Position numbers and translations under genes: made by a program. A DNA stretch of 64,000 bases from a virus. Where the stretch lies: positions 45,581-109,580 of the IMG/VR virus record IMGVR_UViG_3300032241_000811. One strand, given 5' to 3'. The notes under the pieces are model-generated. The model saw only the letters and a program-made list of their open reading frames with translations, was not told the origin of the DNA and did not search any database. This document shows, one piece after another, positions 23,824 through 32,825 of the stretch; the first letter of the stretch is position 1; each line of letters begins with the position of its first letter.

Positions 23824-25059
23824 TTAGAACGCAACTTCCGTATTGTCAATCGCAGGAGCAGCAGCCGGCTGCGGATTGAGTGTTTCATCAAGCTTGAGGT
23901 AGAGTTCCATGAAGTTGTTCTTGGTATCCACATCAAAGCGGTTCAAGCACAAGCGAATTGCCTTTTCACGATCCTTACCGAAGATGCTATAGGCTTCAGC
24001 GATATGGACAAGACGGCGGGTAGAGATGATATCCGACACAGCGCCTTCATAGAAGGACTTGCGGATCATATCAGCCCAGACAACCAGCTTTTCAGCAAAG
24101 GACGAATCCTCCACACCAGCATTGTTGAGAACATTGTTGATGATCTTGGTCTCAGACTTGATCGGAGGATATTCTTGTTCAAACGTGATTGAGAAACGCT
24201 CAAGAAAAGCTTCGTTCATCACGTTGGTACCGATAAAGCGGCCGTCATCTGAACCCTTGCCCTTGGTGTTAGCTGTAGCAAGGATGTTGAAGCCAGGAGC
24301 AGGGGCGATCACGCGGTTGATCTTCTTGAGATAGATCGGCTTGCCTTCAAGCACAGGCTGCAAGCACATCAGCTTGGCATCACCTAAGTCAACTTCATCA
24401 AGCAACAGTACAGCGCCGCGCTCCATTGCAACAACCACAGGGCCATTCTGCCAGACGGTCTTGCCGTCAATAAGGCGAAAGCCACCCATCAAGTCATCTT
24501 CATCGGTCTCCTTGGTGATGTTAGCACGGACAAGTTCGCGGTTTTCAGAAGCGCAAATCTGCTCAATCATCATTGTTTTACCGTTACCGGAAAGGCCAGT
24601 CACATAAGTCGGATAGAACCGCTTTGACTTGATAATGGAACGAACGTCATTGAAGTGCCCGAAAGGAACATAACCAGTTGCCTTTGAAGGAACAAGATTG
24701 ACAGTAGCAGCAGGAGCCGCAGGTGAAGCAACAGCAGCAGCCATCTGCAATTCATCGGCATTAGCCACAGGGATAGACTGGTTCGACACAGGCACGACCG
24801 AAGCAATCTCAGCAGCAGGCATAGCATTGGAACGCTTCTGGCGCTTTACAGCAGGTACAGCAATAGAAACACCCTTGACATCACCCAGCGCATACACACC
24901 GCGACCAATACGGGTCGAAGGGTCGTTCACAAGCCAAGCAGGCCACTTGACATTGTGCTTGCCGCACACATCAACAATTTGCTGGCGAGACAGGCTGGGT
25001 ACATCGCCAAATTCCTTGTTTACCGCAGCGAGAAAGTCAGAGCGGGAAGAGGTCGTCAT
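23824..25059 (-). CDS. cobS: CobS/MoxR-like AAA+ ATPase
   Basis: The 411-residue protein has an N-terminal region (about 1-130) with an alanine/proline linker, then the AAA+ core: Walker A TGLSGNGKT (154-162), Walker B VLLLDEVD (217-224), and sensor-like NILATANTKGKG. A TNVMNEAFLERFSITFE stretch follows. CobS is the ATPase subunit of cobaltochelatase, but phage homologues are better described as MoxR-type unfoldases; cobalamin synthesis is not shown here. The next gene upstream encodes a CobT-like VWA partner. It has a perfect consensus promoter. Confidence 0.88.
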   Translation of the reverse strand: MTTSSRSDFLAAVNKEFGDVPSLSRQQIVDVCGKHNVKWPAWLVNDPSTRIGRGVYALGDVKGVSIAVPAVKRQKRSNAMPAAEIASVVPVSNQSIPVANADELQMAAAVASPAAPAATVNLVPSKATGYVPFGHFNDVRSIIKSKRFYPTYVTGLSGNGKTMMIEQICASENRELVRANITKETDEDDLMGGFRLIDGKTVWQNGPVVVAMERGAVLLLDEVDLGDAKLMCLQPVLEGKPIYLKKINRVIAPAPGFNILATANTKGKGSDDGRFIGTNVMNEAFLERFSITFEQEYPPIKSETKIINNVLNNAGVEDSSFAEKLVVWADMIRKSFYEGAVSDIISTRRLVHIAEAYSIFGKDREKAIRLCLNRFDVDTKNNFMELYLKLDETLNPQPAAAPAIDNTEVAF

Positions 25060-25089
25060 AGTGTATCATTTCCTTTCGATTATGGAATA

Positions 25090-25118
25090 ATTATAGCATA
25101 GTTTATCTGGAATGTCAA
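25090..25118 (-). promoter_or_regulatory. Perfect consensus sigma70 promoter of the CobS-like gene
   Basis: TTGACA (25113-25118), exactly 17 bases, TATAAT (25090-25095), 31 bases upstream of the ATG. Its -35 box overlaps the stop codon of the CobT-like gene. Confidence 0.88.
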
Positions 25119-27418
25119 GCAGCAATTAGCTTGATAAACCGTTGTAATAACACGCGATTTACAGTCTTTTTTTCACAATGTTCCAAGAACATCTTGGCCA
25201 TCTTGTTTTTAGTCATGGTGGAATTGATTTCCAGTGGCTTGTTTACAATGTTCAAAGTCTTGGAATTGATTACATAGTTTTCATCATAGCCAGCACTGGT
25301 AACGGCAAGAAAGCCATTGTCAAGCCAAAGTTTCCGTTGCTTTTCAAAAAAAGCATCATCATAGTTCATATTGTTCCGATAAGCATCATTAAAAACAAAC
25401 TTGAAGTTTTTAGAACTTTCAAGGAAGAAACCAACAAGATTGGTACCAGTCCGATCCTTGAGGATTTTCAGCAAAGTCGGAGTCATCACACGATGGCTAA
25501 TTGTAATTGGAATATCTTCCTTGTAGTATGACGAATGACTTATATATGCTTTTTGATGCCCAATTTCATATGTCTTTTTAGTCACATCATCGGTGATGTG
25601 GAACTTGCGGTACTTTACGTCAGGGTTTGTATTAGATTTGTGGCCAAAAACATTTTGGTTGCCGTCACTGTTACCGTCAGTCAAGAAGATGGTATTGACA
25701 ATCTGGACTTTGCTACGCGCCTGGAAAGCCTTGATAACAAGTTCTGAAGCAAGAATAGCTTCATTCAAAGGCGTGGAGCCCATGCTTTCAGTATGCCAAA
25801 TCTGGCCGCTGGCAAAACACCAGATGTAATACATAGCCTTGTTGAAGTCGGCAAGGTTCATGCGAGAGGACAATAAATTGCGCAAGCGGAAAGTGGACAT
25901 TTCAATATCGCCATCTTTATGCGACCAGCACGGACCTTCCTTGTCATAATTGTCATGTGTAGTGCCATTCTTGAAAGAATAGACTTCAAAAGGAATGTTC
26001 ACACGTTTACAGAACCAGACAAGCGAGAATAGTTGCTTGATGGTGTTTTTCAGACAAGTATCCATTGAACCAGACCAGTCAATAATCATGACAAAGCCAT
26101 GAGACTTGCCAGAGGCAATCATTGCATTGCGCTTGAACAAGTCATCATTATAGCGGTATGAATGAAGCTTGTTGGTGTCAATCACACCAGTTTTGGAAAC
26201 AGAGGTGCGTGAGTATTCGTCAGCAGCCTTGCGCATCTCAAATTCCTTGACCATAAAGGAAATGGCTGCATTCTCAGAAGACTTGAAGTTATTCAATTCA
26301 GTCCGCACGGCATCAAACCATGCAGGCTTGCTTTGATACTTCATGCGGAAGTCACCGTCAATAGCAGCTAGGACTTGCTTATAATCAACAAGGATTGTAC
26401 CAAGATTTGCATGGGGCAAAGTTGCGTAGATGTACTCAGTTTCTGGATTTGCAATCAGGTCAGCCTGCTTTTCCTGCCAAGCTTGTTCAGTCTTGGGAGC
26501 ATCGGGTTCAGGCTTTGCAAAAGTGCCTTCGCCGCCGTCATGATCTCCAGCCTGCTTCTTATCAGAGGAATCATCTTCGCCGGCATCTTCAGGCTTTTCA
26601 GGCTTTTCACCTTCATCACCGGCGCCAGGCGAGTCATCTTCGCCAGCATCATCGGAAGCATCAGCATCGGATGATTCCTCGCCGTCAGAGTCATCATCAT
26701 TTTCCTCTTCTTCCTGATCATCAAAGTCATAATCGGAATCGGAAGAGGACGAATCAGTCTCATATTCCTCATCATCATCATCGGATGAAAAGTCATCAAG
26801 GTTTTGACTGAGGGATTGCTGTTCCTGTTTTTGTTCTTTAGCGTAGGCGTAAATTTCTTCGGTCAGCGCAAGGACTTCATCAAAGGTCTCAGCCGTTTCA
26901 ATACGCTTGACAAAGGCGCGTTCCACAGGGGTGTTGAAATTGACGCCAGACATTGCGCCAGCCTTGAAATGAATATTGACGCGGTCGATGAAAGTCAAAC
27001 CGTTCACATCGGTGTTGACAGTGCCTAAGAAGTTCTTTTCAAGGAGTTCATTATAACCCTTGATATAGTTGCGGCGTGCGCCAGGGAAGCGGCGCTTTTG
27101 GCGCTTGTCAATACGGGCATCTTCAATAATATTGAGGAAGCCCTTGAGGGATTGAATATTGCCGTTTAGGCGCTTGTTCATATCAATCAGCTTTGCTGGA
27201 AAGTCAGCGGGTGTGTCAAGAGCATGGCCAACTTCATGGACGATCATCATATCGTAAAGGTCGCTGGACATTTCACGCCAGACAGGTAGAATAAGCACTC
27301 GCTTTGCAACATCAAAGGAAGCGGTCTTGGCACCGTGCTGGTGCTGCACTATAATGTTTTCAGTGGCTAGCAGCTTGGCTAGCAGGGACTTTTGGTTGTT
27401 ATTGGTTACTTGTTCCAT
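25115..27418 (-). CDS. CobT-like metallopeptidase with VWA domain
   Basis: Start at MEQVTNNNQ (27418); the GTG-led extension is less likely. The product is 767 residues. An N-terminal zinc site HEVGH (61-65) plus NIIEDARI with E99 is the gluzincin-like set seen in CobT. Residues about 205-300 are extremely acidic (D, E, S). The C-terminal VWA domain begins near 440 with a complete MIDAS DWSGS (447-451). MoxR/CobS ATPases commonly work with VWA partners to remodel or load targets. The intact zinc ligands suggest active peptidase. The target is unknown. Confidence 0.85.
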   Translation of the reverse strand: MEQVTNNNQKSLLAKLLATENIIVQHQHGAKTASFDVAKRVLILPVWREMSSDLYDMMIVHEVGHALDTPADFPAKLIDMNKRLNGNIQSLKGFLNIIEDARIDKRQKRRFPGARRNYIKGYNELLEKNFLGTVNTDVNGLTFIDRVNIHFKAGAMSGVNFNTPVERAFVKRIETAETFDEVLALTEEIYAYAKEQKQEQQSLSQNLDDFSSDDDDEEYETDSSSSDSDYDFDDQEEEENDDDSDGEESSDADASDDAGEDDSPGAGDEGEKPEKPEDAGEDDSSDKKQAGDHDGGEGTFAKPEPDAPKTEQAWQEKQADLIANPETEYIYATLPHANLGTILVDYKQVLAAIDGDFRMKYQSKPAWFDAVRTELNNFKSSENAAISFMVKEFEMRKAADEYSRTSVSKTGVIDTNKLHSYRYNDDLFKRNAMIASGKSHGFVMIIDWSGSMDTCLKNTIKQLFSLVWFCKRVNIPFEVYSFKNGTTHDNYDKEGPCWSHKDGDIEMSTFRLRNLLSSRMNLADFNKAMYYIWCFASGQIWHTESMGSTPLNEAILASELVIKAFQARSKVQIVNTIFLTDGNSDGNQNVFGHKSNTNPDVKYRKFHITDDVTKKTYEIGHQKAYISHSSYYKEDIPITISHRVMTPTLLKILKDRTGTNLVGFFLESSKNFKFVFNDAYRNNMNYDDAFFEKQRKLWLDNGFLAVTSAGYDENYVINSKTLNIVNKPLEINSTMTKNKMAKMFLEHCEKKTVNRVLLQRFIKLIAA

Positions 27419-27478
27419 ATGACCGTTCTCTTGATTTATGCTTACTTTTAGCACGGCTGGACATGCTTTGCAATAGAT

Positions 27479-27505
27479 AAAAGCGCATAACAGGTATGCG
27501 CTTTT
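27479..27505 (-). terminator. Hairpin terminator in the gap after the methyltransferase gene
   Basis: AAAAGCGCATA and TATGCGCTTTT form a perfect 11-bp stem with a 5-base loop. It could act in either direction; on the minus strand the stem is followed by ATC, so the T run is only inside the stem. It separates the methyltransferase unit from the CobT-like gene. Confidence 0.6.
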
Positions 27506-27518
27506 TGCAGAGGTGTGT

Positions 27519-27560
27519 AAGTCATTGATTTCCTTGACTATTTTACCAAGTCATTGATTT
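27519..27560. repeat. Pair of 13-bp direct repeats upstream of the CobT-like gene
   Basis: AAGTCATTGATTT occurs at 27519-27531 and 27548-27560 (plus-strand reading). The pair lies 100-140 bases upstream of the CobT-like start, where a promoter is expected but none is clear. They may be binding sites for a regulator. Confidence 0.6.
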
Positions 27561-27617
27561 GTCAGGGTTTTCTGTAAAGATATAAGTTGTATTGACTAAA
27601 AAGAACACTAAATAGTT

Positions 27618-27645
27618 GTAGGTCGCGGATAGCAGTCCCACCTAC
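27618..27645 (-). other. Stem-loop in intergenic region, possible structured RNA
   Basis: GTAGGT (27618-27623) pairs with ACCTAC (27640-27645), with an inner GGA/TCC. Flanking bases to 27675 can pair in competing ways. It lies just past the methyltransferase stop. It is not a tRNA and has no T run. The rest of 27419-27686 contains only the hairpin and direct repeats listed separately. Confidence 0.35.
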
Positions 27646-27686
27646 TCTAATGCAGAAAGGAGTGCCGCTATTAGATATCAAAATAA

Positions 27687-29312
27687 TCACGGCTTGTAAT
27701 ATATATATATCGGCTCATATTTCAGTTTCATTTTTTTACCCCCTGCTGATGTAACTTCAACACAGTTTTTCATCATACCTTCTGTGACAGAAACTTCTTC
27801 TGTTTCTTCACCAAATACAGTGTTTTTTGTAACAATCTCTTTTTCACCTGTTTCCACAAATCTGTTACCACCGGGCATAGGTGCAAGAGTCATTTTTATT
27901 GTCGTGATGTATTTCATTCCGAGTTCTTTTAGTATATTGCAAGAATCTTCTTCCAAAGAAAGAAGTTTTCCGTCAAGTGCAATGTCAGCAATATTCCAAG
28001 CCAAGTATCTATCGTTTCGTAAATACTCAACTGCGGTTTCCAAAGTGGGTCTTAGAAATCCATCTCGCCAAGAATCATAAGTTGAAAACTTATGGCACGA
28101 TTGTTCTTTGTCGTCAGAATAAACTTCCTTATTGAAATAAGGCGGAGATGTGAAAACAAAATCTAGTTTTCCTTTATATTTTTGAAATTCAGGTTGGGTG
28201 CGCATCATTTCAGAACCACATTGGTATATTTCATATATATGTGATTTAGGAAATAAACTATTGCTTTCTCTTATATTTTGATTGAAAAAATCTGCTACTT
28301 CGTGATACTTTGTTCTTCCTGTAGTAGTATTATGATCAGTATTAGGATCAGTACCAATATAATGTATTTGTTTTTTATCGTTCATAGCCATTGCACCAAT
28401 GAGACGGCCTGCCCAGCCTGCGGAAGGATCCCAAATAATAGCGGTGTCTTGATTCTTGATTGGATTTATAAACTTTTCATATATAAATCTAGCTGTAAGA
28501 GGTGGATATTGCACAGCATATTGGCAGAACGATACTCTGAAAGCTTTCAAGCCAATAGGGAATACTTTTTGCCCCAACTTGAACCAGCGAATGCTATACT
28601 TGTTTGTCTTTGTCTTATCCACATTGACCTTGTGCTTTGCAGGCACATCAAAGTCAGCAGTTACAAAGAGGTTCTGTCTCTTAGCAAGTGCTTGATTATA
28701 GCCAGTATAGTTACCATCTTCTTTGACAGGGCAAAGCCAATAACTGTAGCCATAGTTCTCTTCAATGTTGTTCTCGGTGAACCACAAGAAAAAGTTCTCT
28801 GGTGTCGTTACTGTATAGTTTATATTGCCGGCTTGCAGTATCTCACCGACAGAAATAGGTGAGGAATAATGATAGAACGAATCACGTTTGAAGTGTCGCG
28901 TTGCATAAGTGACAAAGGTATCAAGCAGTGAATCATCTGCAAAGTAGGTATAGATAGACCTTGCTTCACCCTTTGATGAATAAGAGATTCCTGTTTTCAT
29001 CATAGTTGGAAACCAAGAGTTCACTGCATTACCAACAATAGATGTATTGCGCACAACATCCTTTTGAACCTCAAGTTCATGAACAGGAAAGGTTGTCATC
29101 TCAGTGAAGTTGTCAATGATGTCCTTCTTGCTATAGCCTACTCTGGGCGGCAAGCCTTTGTTGTCCCAAAGGTCTACCACCTTCTTGCGCATATCTATGA
29201 CCCATTGACGGAAATCTGATTGACTCATCCACAGCAATTCGTCAAATGTCTTGTTTACCTCGCTGTTGATCAGTTCATCATTTCTACCATAGAACCAGTT
29301 CTTCTCAGTCAT
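27687..29312 (-). CDS. DNA methyltransferase (TSPPY type, N4-cytosine or N6-adenine)
   Basis: The 541-residue protein has SAM motif I in DPSAGWAGRLIGA (295-307) and the catalytic TSPPYF (388-393). The TSPPY version with order I then IV is found in amino-methyltransferases of DNA. The first 280 residues have no known domain and may recognise the target. The catalytic half (about 27690-28540) looks lower in GC (near 32%) than the N-terminal half (near 43%). It overlaps the upstream glycosyltransferase by 8 bases. Protecting phage DNA from restriction is a likely role. Confidence 0.85.
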   Translation of the reverse strand: MTEKNWFYGRNDELINSEVNKTFDELLWMSQSDFRQWVIDMRKKVVDLWDNKGLPPRVGYSKKDIIDNFTEMTTFPVHELEVQKDVVRNTSIVGNAVNSWFPTMMKTGISYSSKGEARSIYTYFADDSLLDTFVTYATRHFKRDSFYHYSSPISVGEILQAGNINYTVTTPENFFLWFTENNIEENYGYSYWLCPVKEDGNYTGYNQALAKRQNLFVTADFDVPAKHKVNVDKTKTNKYSIRWFKLGQKVFPIGLKAFRVSFCQYAVQYPPLTARFIYEKFINPIKNQDTAIIWDPSAGWAGRLIGAMAMNDKKQIHYIGTDPNTDHNTTTGRTKYHEVADFFNQNIRESNSLFPKSHIYEIYQCGSEMMRTQPEFQKYKGKLDFVFTSPPYFNKEVYSDDKEQSCHKFSTYDSWRDGFLRPTLETAVEYLRNDRYLAWNIADIALDGKLLSLEEDSCNILKELGMKYITTIKMTLAPMPGGNRFVETGEKEIVTKNTVFGEETEEVSVTEGMMKNCVEVTSAGGKKMKLKYEPIYIYYKP

Positions 29313-30303
29313 TTGCTATATTTCTTTCCATAAGATTTTCAAATATGTCATAGTATTCATCTGGTGTTTTTACCACACTCAGAAACTTTGTTTTGGCTTC
29401 CAAAAGCCTTTGATTGAAGTTATCACTATACGATATATAGGAAACTTTGTCAACAAAATCTTCATATGAATTGACTCTTTGCCATTCTGAGGAAACAAAT
29501 ATATTGTTGGTGTCGTAGTTTTGCCACACCAAAGGTATCATATCACAAGCTATTGCTTCAATGTAGCGTGATGTTGTTGCTTCTGGATTCATCCAGTTGA
29601 AACATAGTGTGCATTTGGATGCTTTCAGTGTGGGTATGATGTTCTTCATCTTTCCCCATTTTTGATTTCTTTCAAAGCCATAGAAGCGCCCAATGAAATA
29701 AGACTTGATGTTTTCGTTCTTGTGTATCTGTTTCAGTATTGTGTGGCGAACATCACCAGATGATTTGCCATCTATTGTCTTTCGCTTATCAGAACCCCAA
29801 TAGGCAAAGTCGTATGTCTTTTCGGTATTCTCATATAGCGTCTGTATATTCTTGATGAAGTGGTATTTCATTCCGTGAACATTGCCAAAGTCTATTTCAT
29901 CAATGACACGATAATCTATATCAAGACCAGGAAATACTTTTGTCTGATACAATTCAATGTCATCGCGCCGATCAGATCGTAGAATGATAACTCTCTTGCC
30001 GTTGATATACGGCTTTATTTGTTCAAGCTGGCTGTTTGACCGCTTCAAGTCAAGTGTATGAATGGCACCAGGAATGTGATAAGTAAACTCTGCTTCAGAT
30101 GGTATAACTATGATGTCTGCGTTTTTGATTGCTTCTATATTGCGAACGGGCTTCTGGTTGAATCCAAAGTTGTAATGGTAATACTCATGCTCAGTATGCT
30201 TCATGACATAACGAAGCATCAAGGCATAAAACGAATCCATTATGTGGTCAAGTGGTGTGACATAGTTATCACCAGAACGAAGCCTTGCAAAACAGATTTT
30301 CAT
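29305..30303 (-). CDS. Putative glycosyltransferase (GT-B-like)
   Basis: Start at MKICFARLRSGDNYV; two tandem ATGs (30306, 30303) overlap the PLP gene stop as ATGATGA. About 332 residues. The C-terminal half contains TLCFNWMNPEATTSRYIEAI and MIPLVWQNYD, like the donor-binding end of GT-B enzymes. The N-terminal half is a Rossmann-like region. It is co-transcribed with a PLP-fold enzyme and a DNA methyltransferase, not with the sugar block. The acceptor is unknown; DNA or glycan are possible. Confidence 0.6.
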   Translation of the reverse strand: MKICFARLRSGDNYVTPLDHIMDSFYALMLRYVMKHTEHEYYHYNFGFNQKPVRNIEAIKNADIIVIPSEAEFTYHIPGAIHTLDLKRSNSQLEQIKPYINGKRVIILRSDRRDDIELYQTKVFPGLDIDYRVIDEIDFGNVHGMKYHFIKNIQTLYENTEKTYDFAYWGSDKRKTIDGKSSGDVRHTILKQIHKNENIKSYFIGRFYGFERNQKWGKMKNIIPTLKASKCTLCFNWMNPEATTSRYIEAIACDMIPLVWQNYDTNNIFVSSEWQRVNSYEDFVDKVSYISYSDNFNQRLLEAKTKFLSVVKTPDEYYDIFENLMERNIAND

Positions 30304-31094
30304 CATGCTCCTACATTCCAAAATAGACAAGTATCGCCAGACTTGCCGTAAATACTTTGATAATCTTTCATTATGTGCCAAGCCTTTGCATCATATGTGG
30401 GCGCAGAAGGAAACGGAGGCACATGTTCTTTTTTTACAGGCTTATCAAACTTGTAGGGAGACTTATGATAATACGCCCTACCTATATCTTCTTCTTTCAT
30501 TGTATGCCCTACAGAAACTACATGTACCATAGCCTTTGGAAATGCAAGCTGCAATGATCTTGTAAGTGTGCCTGATGAACCTACTGACCATACTTCTGTT
30601 GGTTCAATAGGCAATGATCTTGCAACTTTGATAAGACAACCAATAGCAGTATCATGTCTGACACCAATCGGCACTAACAGTTTGTTATCAGGGTCCTCTG
30701 CTACATAATCTCTTGCGCGTTTTTCAGTAACAGGAAGCATACCCATCTTGACCCAGCGCATATCTGCACCAAGTTCTATTGCTTTCTTCTGATATGGATG
30801 AAGCTTATCCATAGACCTTTCAGCCATGAATATGACAGCTTTCTTGCCATACTTGGAGCAGACATAGGGCAATGACATCTGTGCATAGCCGGTTGCTGGT
30901 GATGATCCATAAACGATTTCATTTTGCTTTGCATTGCGTATCAGATAATCAGCAGCGCGAGCCTTTGAACCTACTTCAAGCATATCATCACGAACAACAT
31001 GGATACCTTCGTGTTCAACAATAACAGGTGGGGGATTTGGGTCTTGCCAATCACCGATCAAATCTAGATAATAATCCGCTGTGTTGAAAAACAT
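30303..31094 (-). CDS. PLP-dependent enzyme, fold type II (ACC deaminase/cysteine desulfhydrase-like)
   Basis: The 263-residue protein has VVRDDMLEVGSKARAADYL with K44 as likely PLP lysine, YGSSPATGYAQMSLPYVC in place of the usual asparagine loop, and a glycine-rich WSVGSSGTLTRSL phosphate site. These are features of tryptophan-synthase-beta-type PLP enzymes, shortened compared with typical members (about 330). The reaction is unknown. It starts two bases before the gene 46 stop region and overlaps the glycosyltransferase. Confidence 0.7.
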   Translation of the reverse strand: MFFNTADYYLDLIGDWQDPNPPPVIVEHEGIHVVRDDMLEVGSKARAADYLIRNAKQNEIVYGSSPATGYAQMSLPYVCSKYGKKAVIFMAERSMDKLHPYQKKAIELGADMRWVKMGMLPVTEKRARDYVAEDPDNKLLVPIGVRHDTAIGCLIKVARSLPIEPTEVWSVGSSGTLTRSLQLAFPKAMVHVVSVGHTMKEEDIGRAYYHKSPYKFDKPVKKEHVPPFPSAPTYDAKAWHIMKDYQSIYGKSGDTCLFWNVGA

Positions 31095-31095
31095 A

Positions 31096-32811
31096 CTATG
31101 TTACTAACCTGCTGAAATTTTGAACCTTCTCAAAACGATATACACGATCAAACTTGTCTACAAGCTGATCGGTCTTGTGTGATATAATAAACGTATTTGT
31201 TCCGTCTGTCAAGTCTTTTATGATCTTGAGGAACTCATCTGTGCCATTTGCATCCAAGGAGCCATCAAGTATTTCATCAAGCAAAAGCAGATTGGTGTTT
31301 ACTGAGTTTTTGAGTTTTGCAATATGACGCCAAGTGAATAGCAAAGCAAGGTCAATCCTTGTTTTCTCGCCTTCGGAAAAGTTGGCATAGCTAAACTCAT
31401 CACGGTATCTGGACTTGATTACTTCCTCAAAGTTCTCATTCACATTGAAATTGACAAAGAACCCCATCTGCGACAGGTATTTGTTGACAACTTTGTTGAT
31501 GATCGGAATGTATTGCTTGATGATCTTTGTCTTGATGCCACCATCTTTGAGTAACTGTGTGGCCACATCAATCATTTGTTTGTTGAGCAGGAAGTTGTTC
31601 TTTGCTCTTTCCTTTGCTGCAATCTCATTCTCGGTTGTAGCCAGTTCTTTTTCGTTCTCTTGAATGAGTGTGTCTGAGTTCTTGATCTTGTCTATAGCAT
31701 CCTCAGTATCATTTATGGATGAAACCAAGTGCATCATCATGGACTTGTTCTTGCTGATTTCAGTATTGATATTCTGAATGCGCTTCACATACTTTTCTTT
31801 TTCGGTTATGCTGCTAAGTAGCGCATTGCTGTCAATCTCTTTAGCTTGTGCTTCTACACATTGCTTACTAATCTCTTCTGCAAGTTCAAGCACTCTCTTT
31901 GATTTGAAGTTTGCATCTATGGTTTGCTTGCATGTTGGGCATGTTTCTGAATGCTTGATGAAGTCTTTTTCTACATCAAGTCTCTTTGTATCTGCATCAA
32001 GAGTAGCAACATACTTTATCATCTGCTCATACCGTTTCTTGTCATCATCAAGGTTCAACACCTTGTTGACTAACTGTTCCTTTTCATCAATTATGATTTG
32101 CACAGCAGCAAGCAATGTCTTTTTTTGCTCATTCAGTGATGCAAGCTGTTCTTCAAGATCCTTGAGTTTGTCCTCATTGTTCTTGCGCAGGCTTGTCAAA
32201 GTCTTTTCAATGAACTTCTTCTTTTCTTCTCTTGAACCCAGTTCAATGCGGTTGCGCTCAATCAAGTCCTTGTTCTCTTGAAACCTCTGCTTCATCAATA
32301 GAGACATCACTGAAAAGATTTGAATGTCAAGCAAATCTTCAATAATGGTTCTTCTGTCAGCAGGCGACAATTGCATGAAAGGCACAAATGATGCAGAACC
32401 CAATATGACGATCTGTGAGAATGACTTCATGTTCATCTTGAGGATATATTTCTCAAGGTATTCCTGATAGTCTTTTGAAGCTGAGTCCTGGTTCAATAAC
32501 TCATCATCAACATAGATTTCAAATATGTTGGGCTTGATGCCACGAATGATCTTGTATTGCTTGCCATGTGTTTCAAACTCAATCTCAACAACACAGTCTT
32601 TGTTGTTCACACTATTGACTAATGCAGGCTTATTGATCTTGCGAAACGGCTTGCCAAACAAAACAAAAGTCAGAGCATCAAGTATGGTTGACTTACCATG
32701 CCCGTTGGCTCCAACTATAAATGATGTTTGTGCTTTGTTTAGTTCTATCTCGGTAAAAGCATTACCGGTAGATAAAAAATTCTTCCATCTAATAACTTTG
32801 AGTACAATCAT
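31096..32811 (-). CDS. 46: Recombination nuclease subunit gp46 (SbcC/Rad50-like)
   Basis: The 571-residue SMC-like ATPase has Walker A GANGHGKST (34-42), a long coiled coil (about 170-430) with the zinc-hook CPTC (291-294), and a C-terminal signature with FSEGEKTRIDLALLF and LLLLDEILDGSLD. With gp47 it processes DNA ends for recombination-dependent replication. Size matches T4 (560). AAAGG precedes the ATG. It lies 14 bases after gene 47. Confidence 0.96.
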   Translation of the reverse strand: MIVLKVIRWKNFLSTGNAFTEIELNKAQTSFIVGANGHGKSTILDALTFVLFGKPFRKINKPALVNSVNNKDCVVEIEFETHGKQYKIIRGIKPNIFEIYVDDELLNQDSASKDYQEYLEKYILKMNMKSFSQIVILGSASFVPFMQLSPADRRTIIEDLLDIQIFSVMSLLMKQRFQENKDLIERNRIELGSREEKKKFIEKTLTSLRKNNEDKLKDLEEQLASLNEQKKTLLAAVQIIIDEKEQLVNKVLNLDDDKKRYEQMIKYVATLDADTKRLDVEKDFIKHSETCPTCKQTIDANFKSKRVLELAEEISKQCVEAQAKEIDSNALLSSITEKEKYVKRIQNINTEISKNKSMMMHLVSSINDTEDAIDKIKNSDTLIQENEKELATTENEIAAKERAKNNFLLNKQMIDVATQLLKDGGIKTKIIKQYIPIINKVVNKYLSQMGFFVNFNVNENFEEVIKSRYRDEFSYANFSEGEKTRIDLALLFTWRHIAKLKNSVNTNLLLLDEILDGSLDANGTDEFLKIIKDLTDGTNTFIISHKTDQLVDKFDRVYRFEKVQNFSRLVT

Positions 32812-32825
32812 TACAAACCTTTGTA

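Noticed and set aside
23801-23825. Plus-strand terminator with a T run (GGCTT/AAGCC)
   Set aside because: No plus-strand gene exists to be terminated. The region better fits the minus-strand -35 box and the end of the CobS-like gene.
26395-26811. Plus-strand open frames over the acidic region of the CobT-like gene
   Set aside because: Low-complexity GAC/GAT/GAA repeats give long open shadows in other frames (His/Arg/Gln-rich); no start signal or family.
23824-27418. Cobalamin biosynthesis operon
   Set aside because: Only CobS- and CobT-like proteins are present; no CobN or other corrin gene. The AAA+/VWA pair is better described as a MoxR-type module.
27600-27686. tRNA gene in the gap below the methyltransferase
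   Set aside because: No cloverleaf, anticodon loop or TTCGA-type T arm can be drawn; only a simple stem-loop is present.
31778-32281. Plus-strand open frame of 167 codons inside gene 46
   Set aside because: It mirrors the coiled coil of gp46 on the other strand; composition is S/F/L-rich shadow sequence with no ribosome site or motif.
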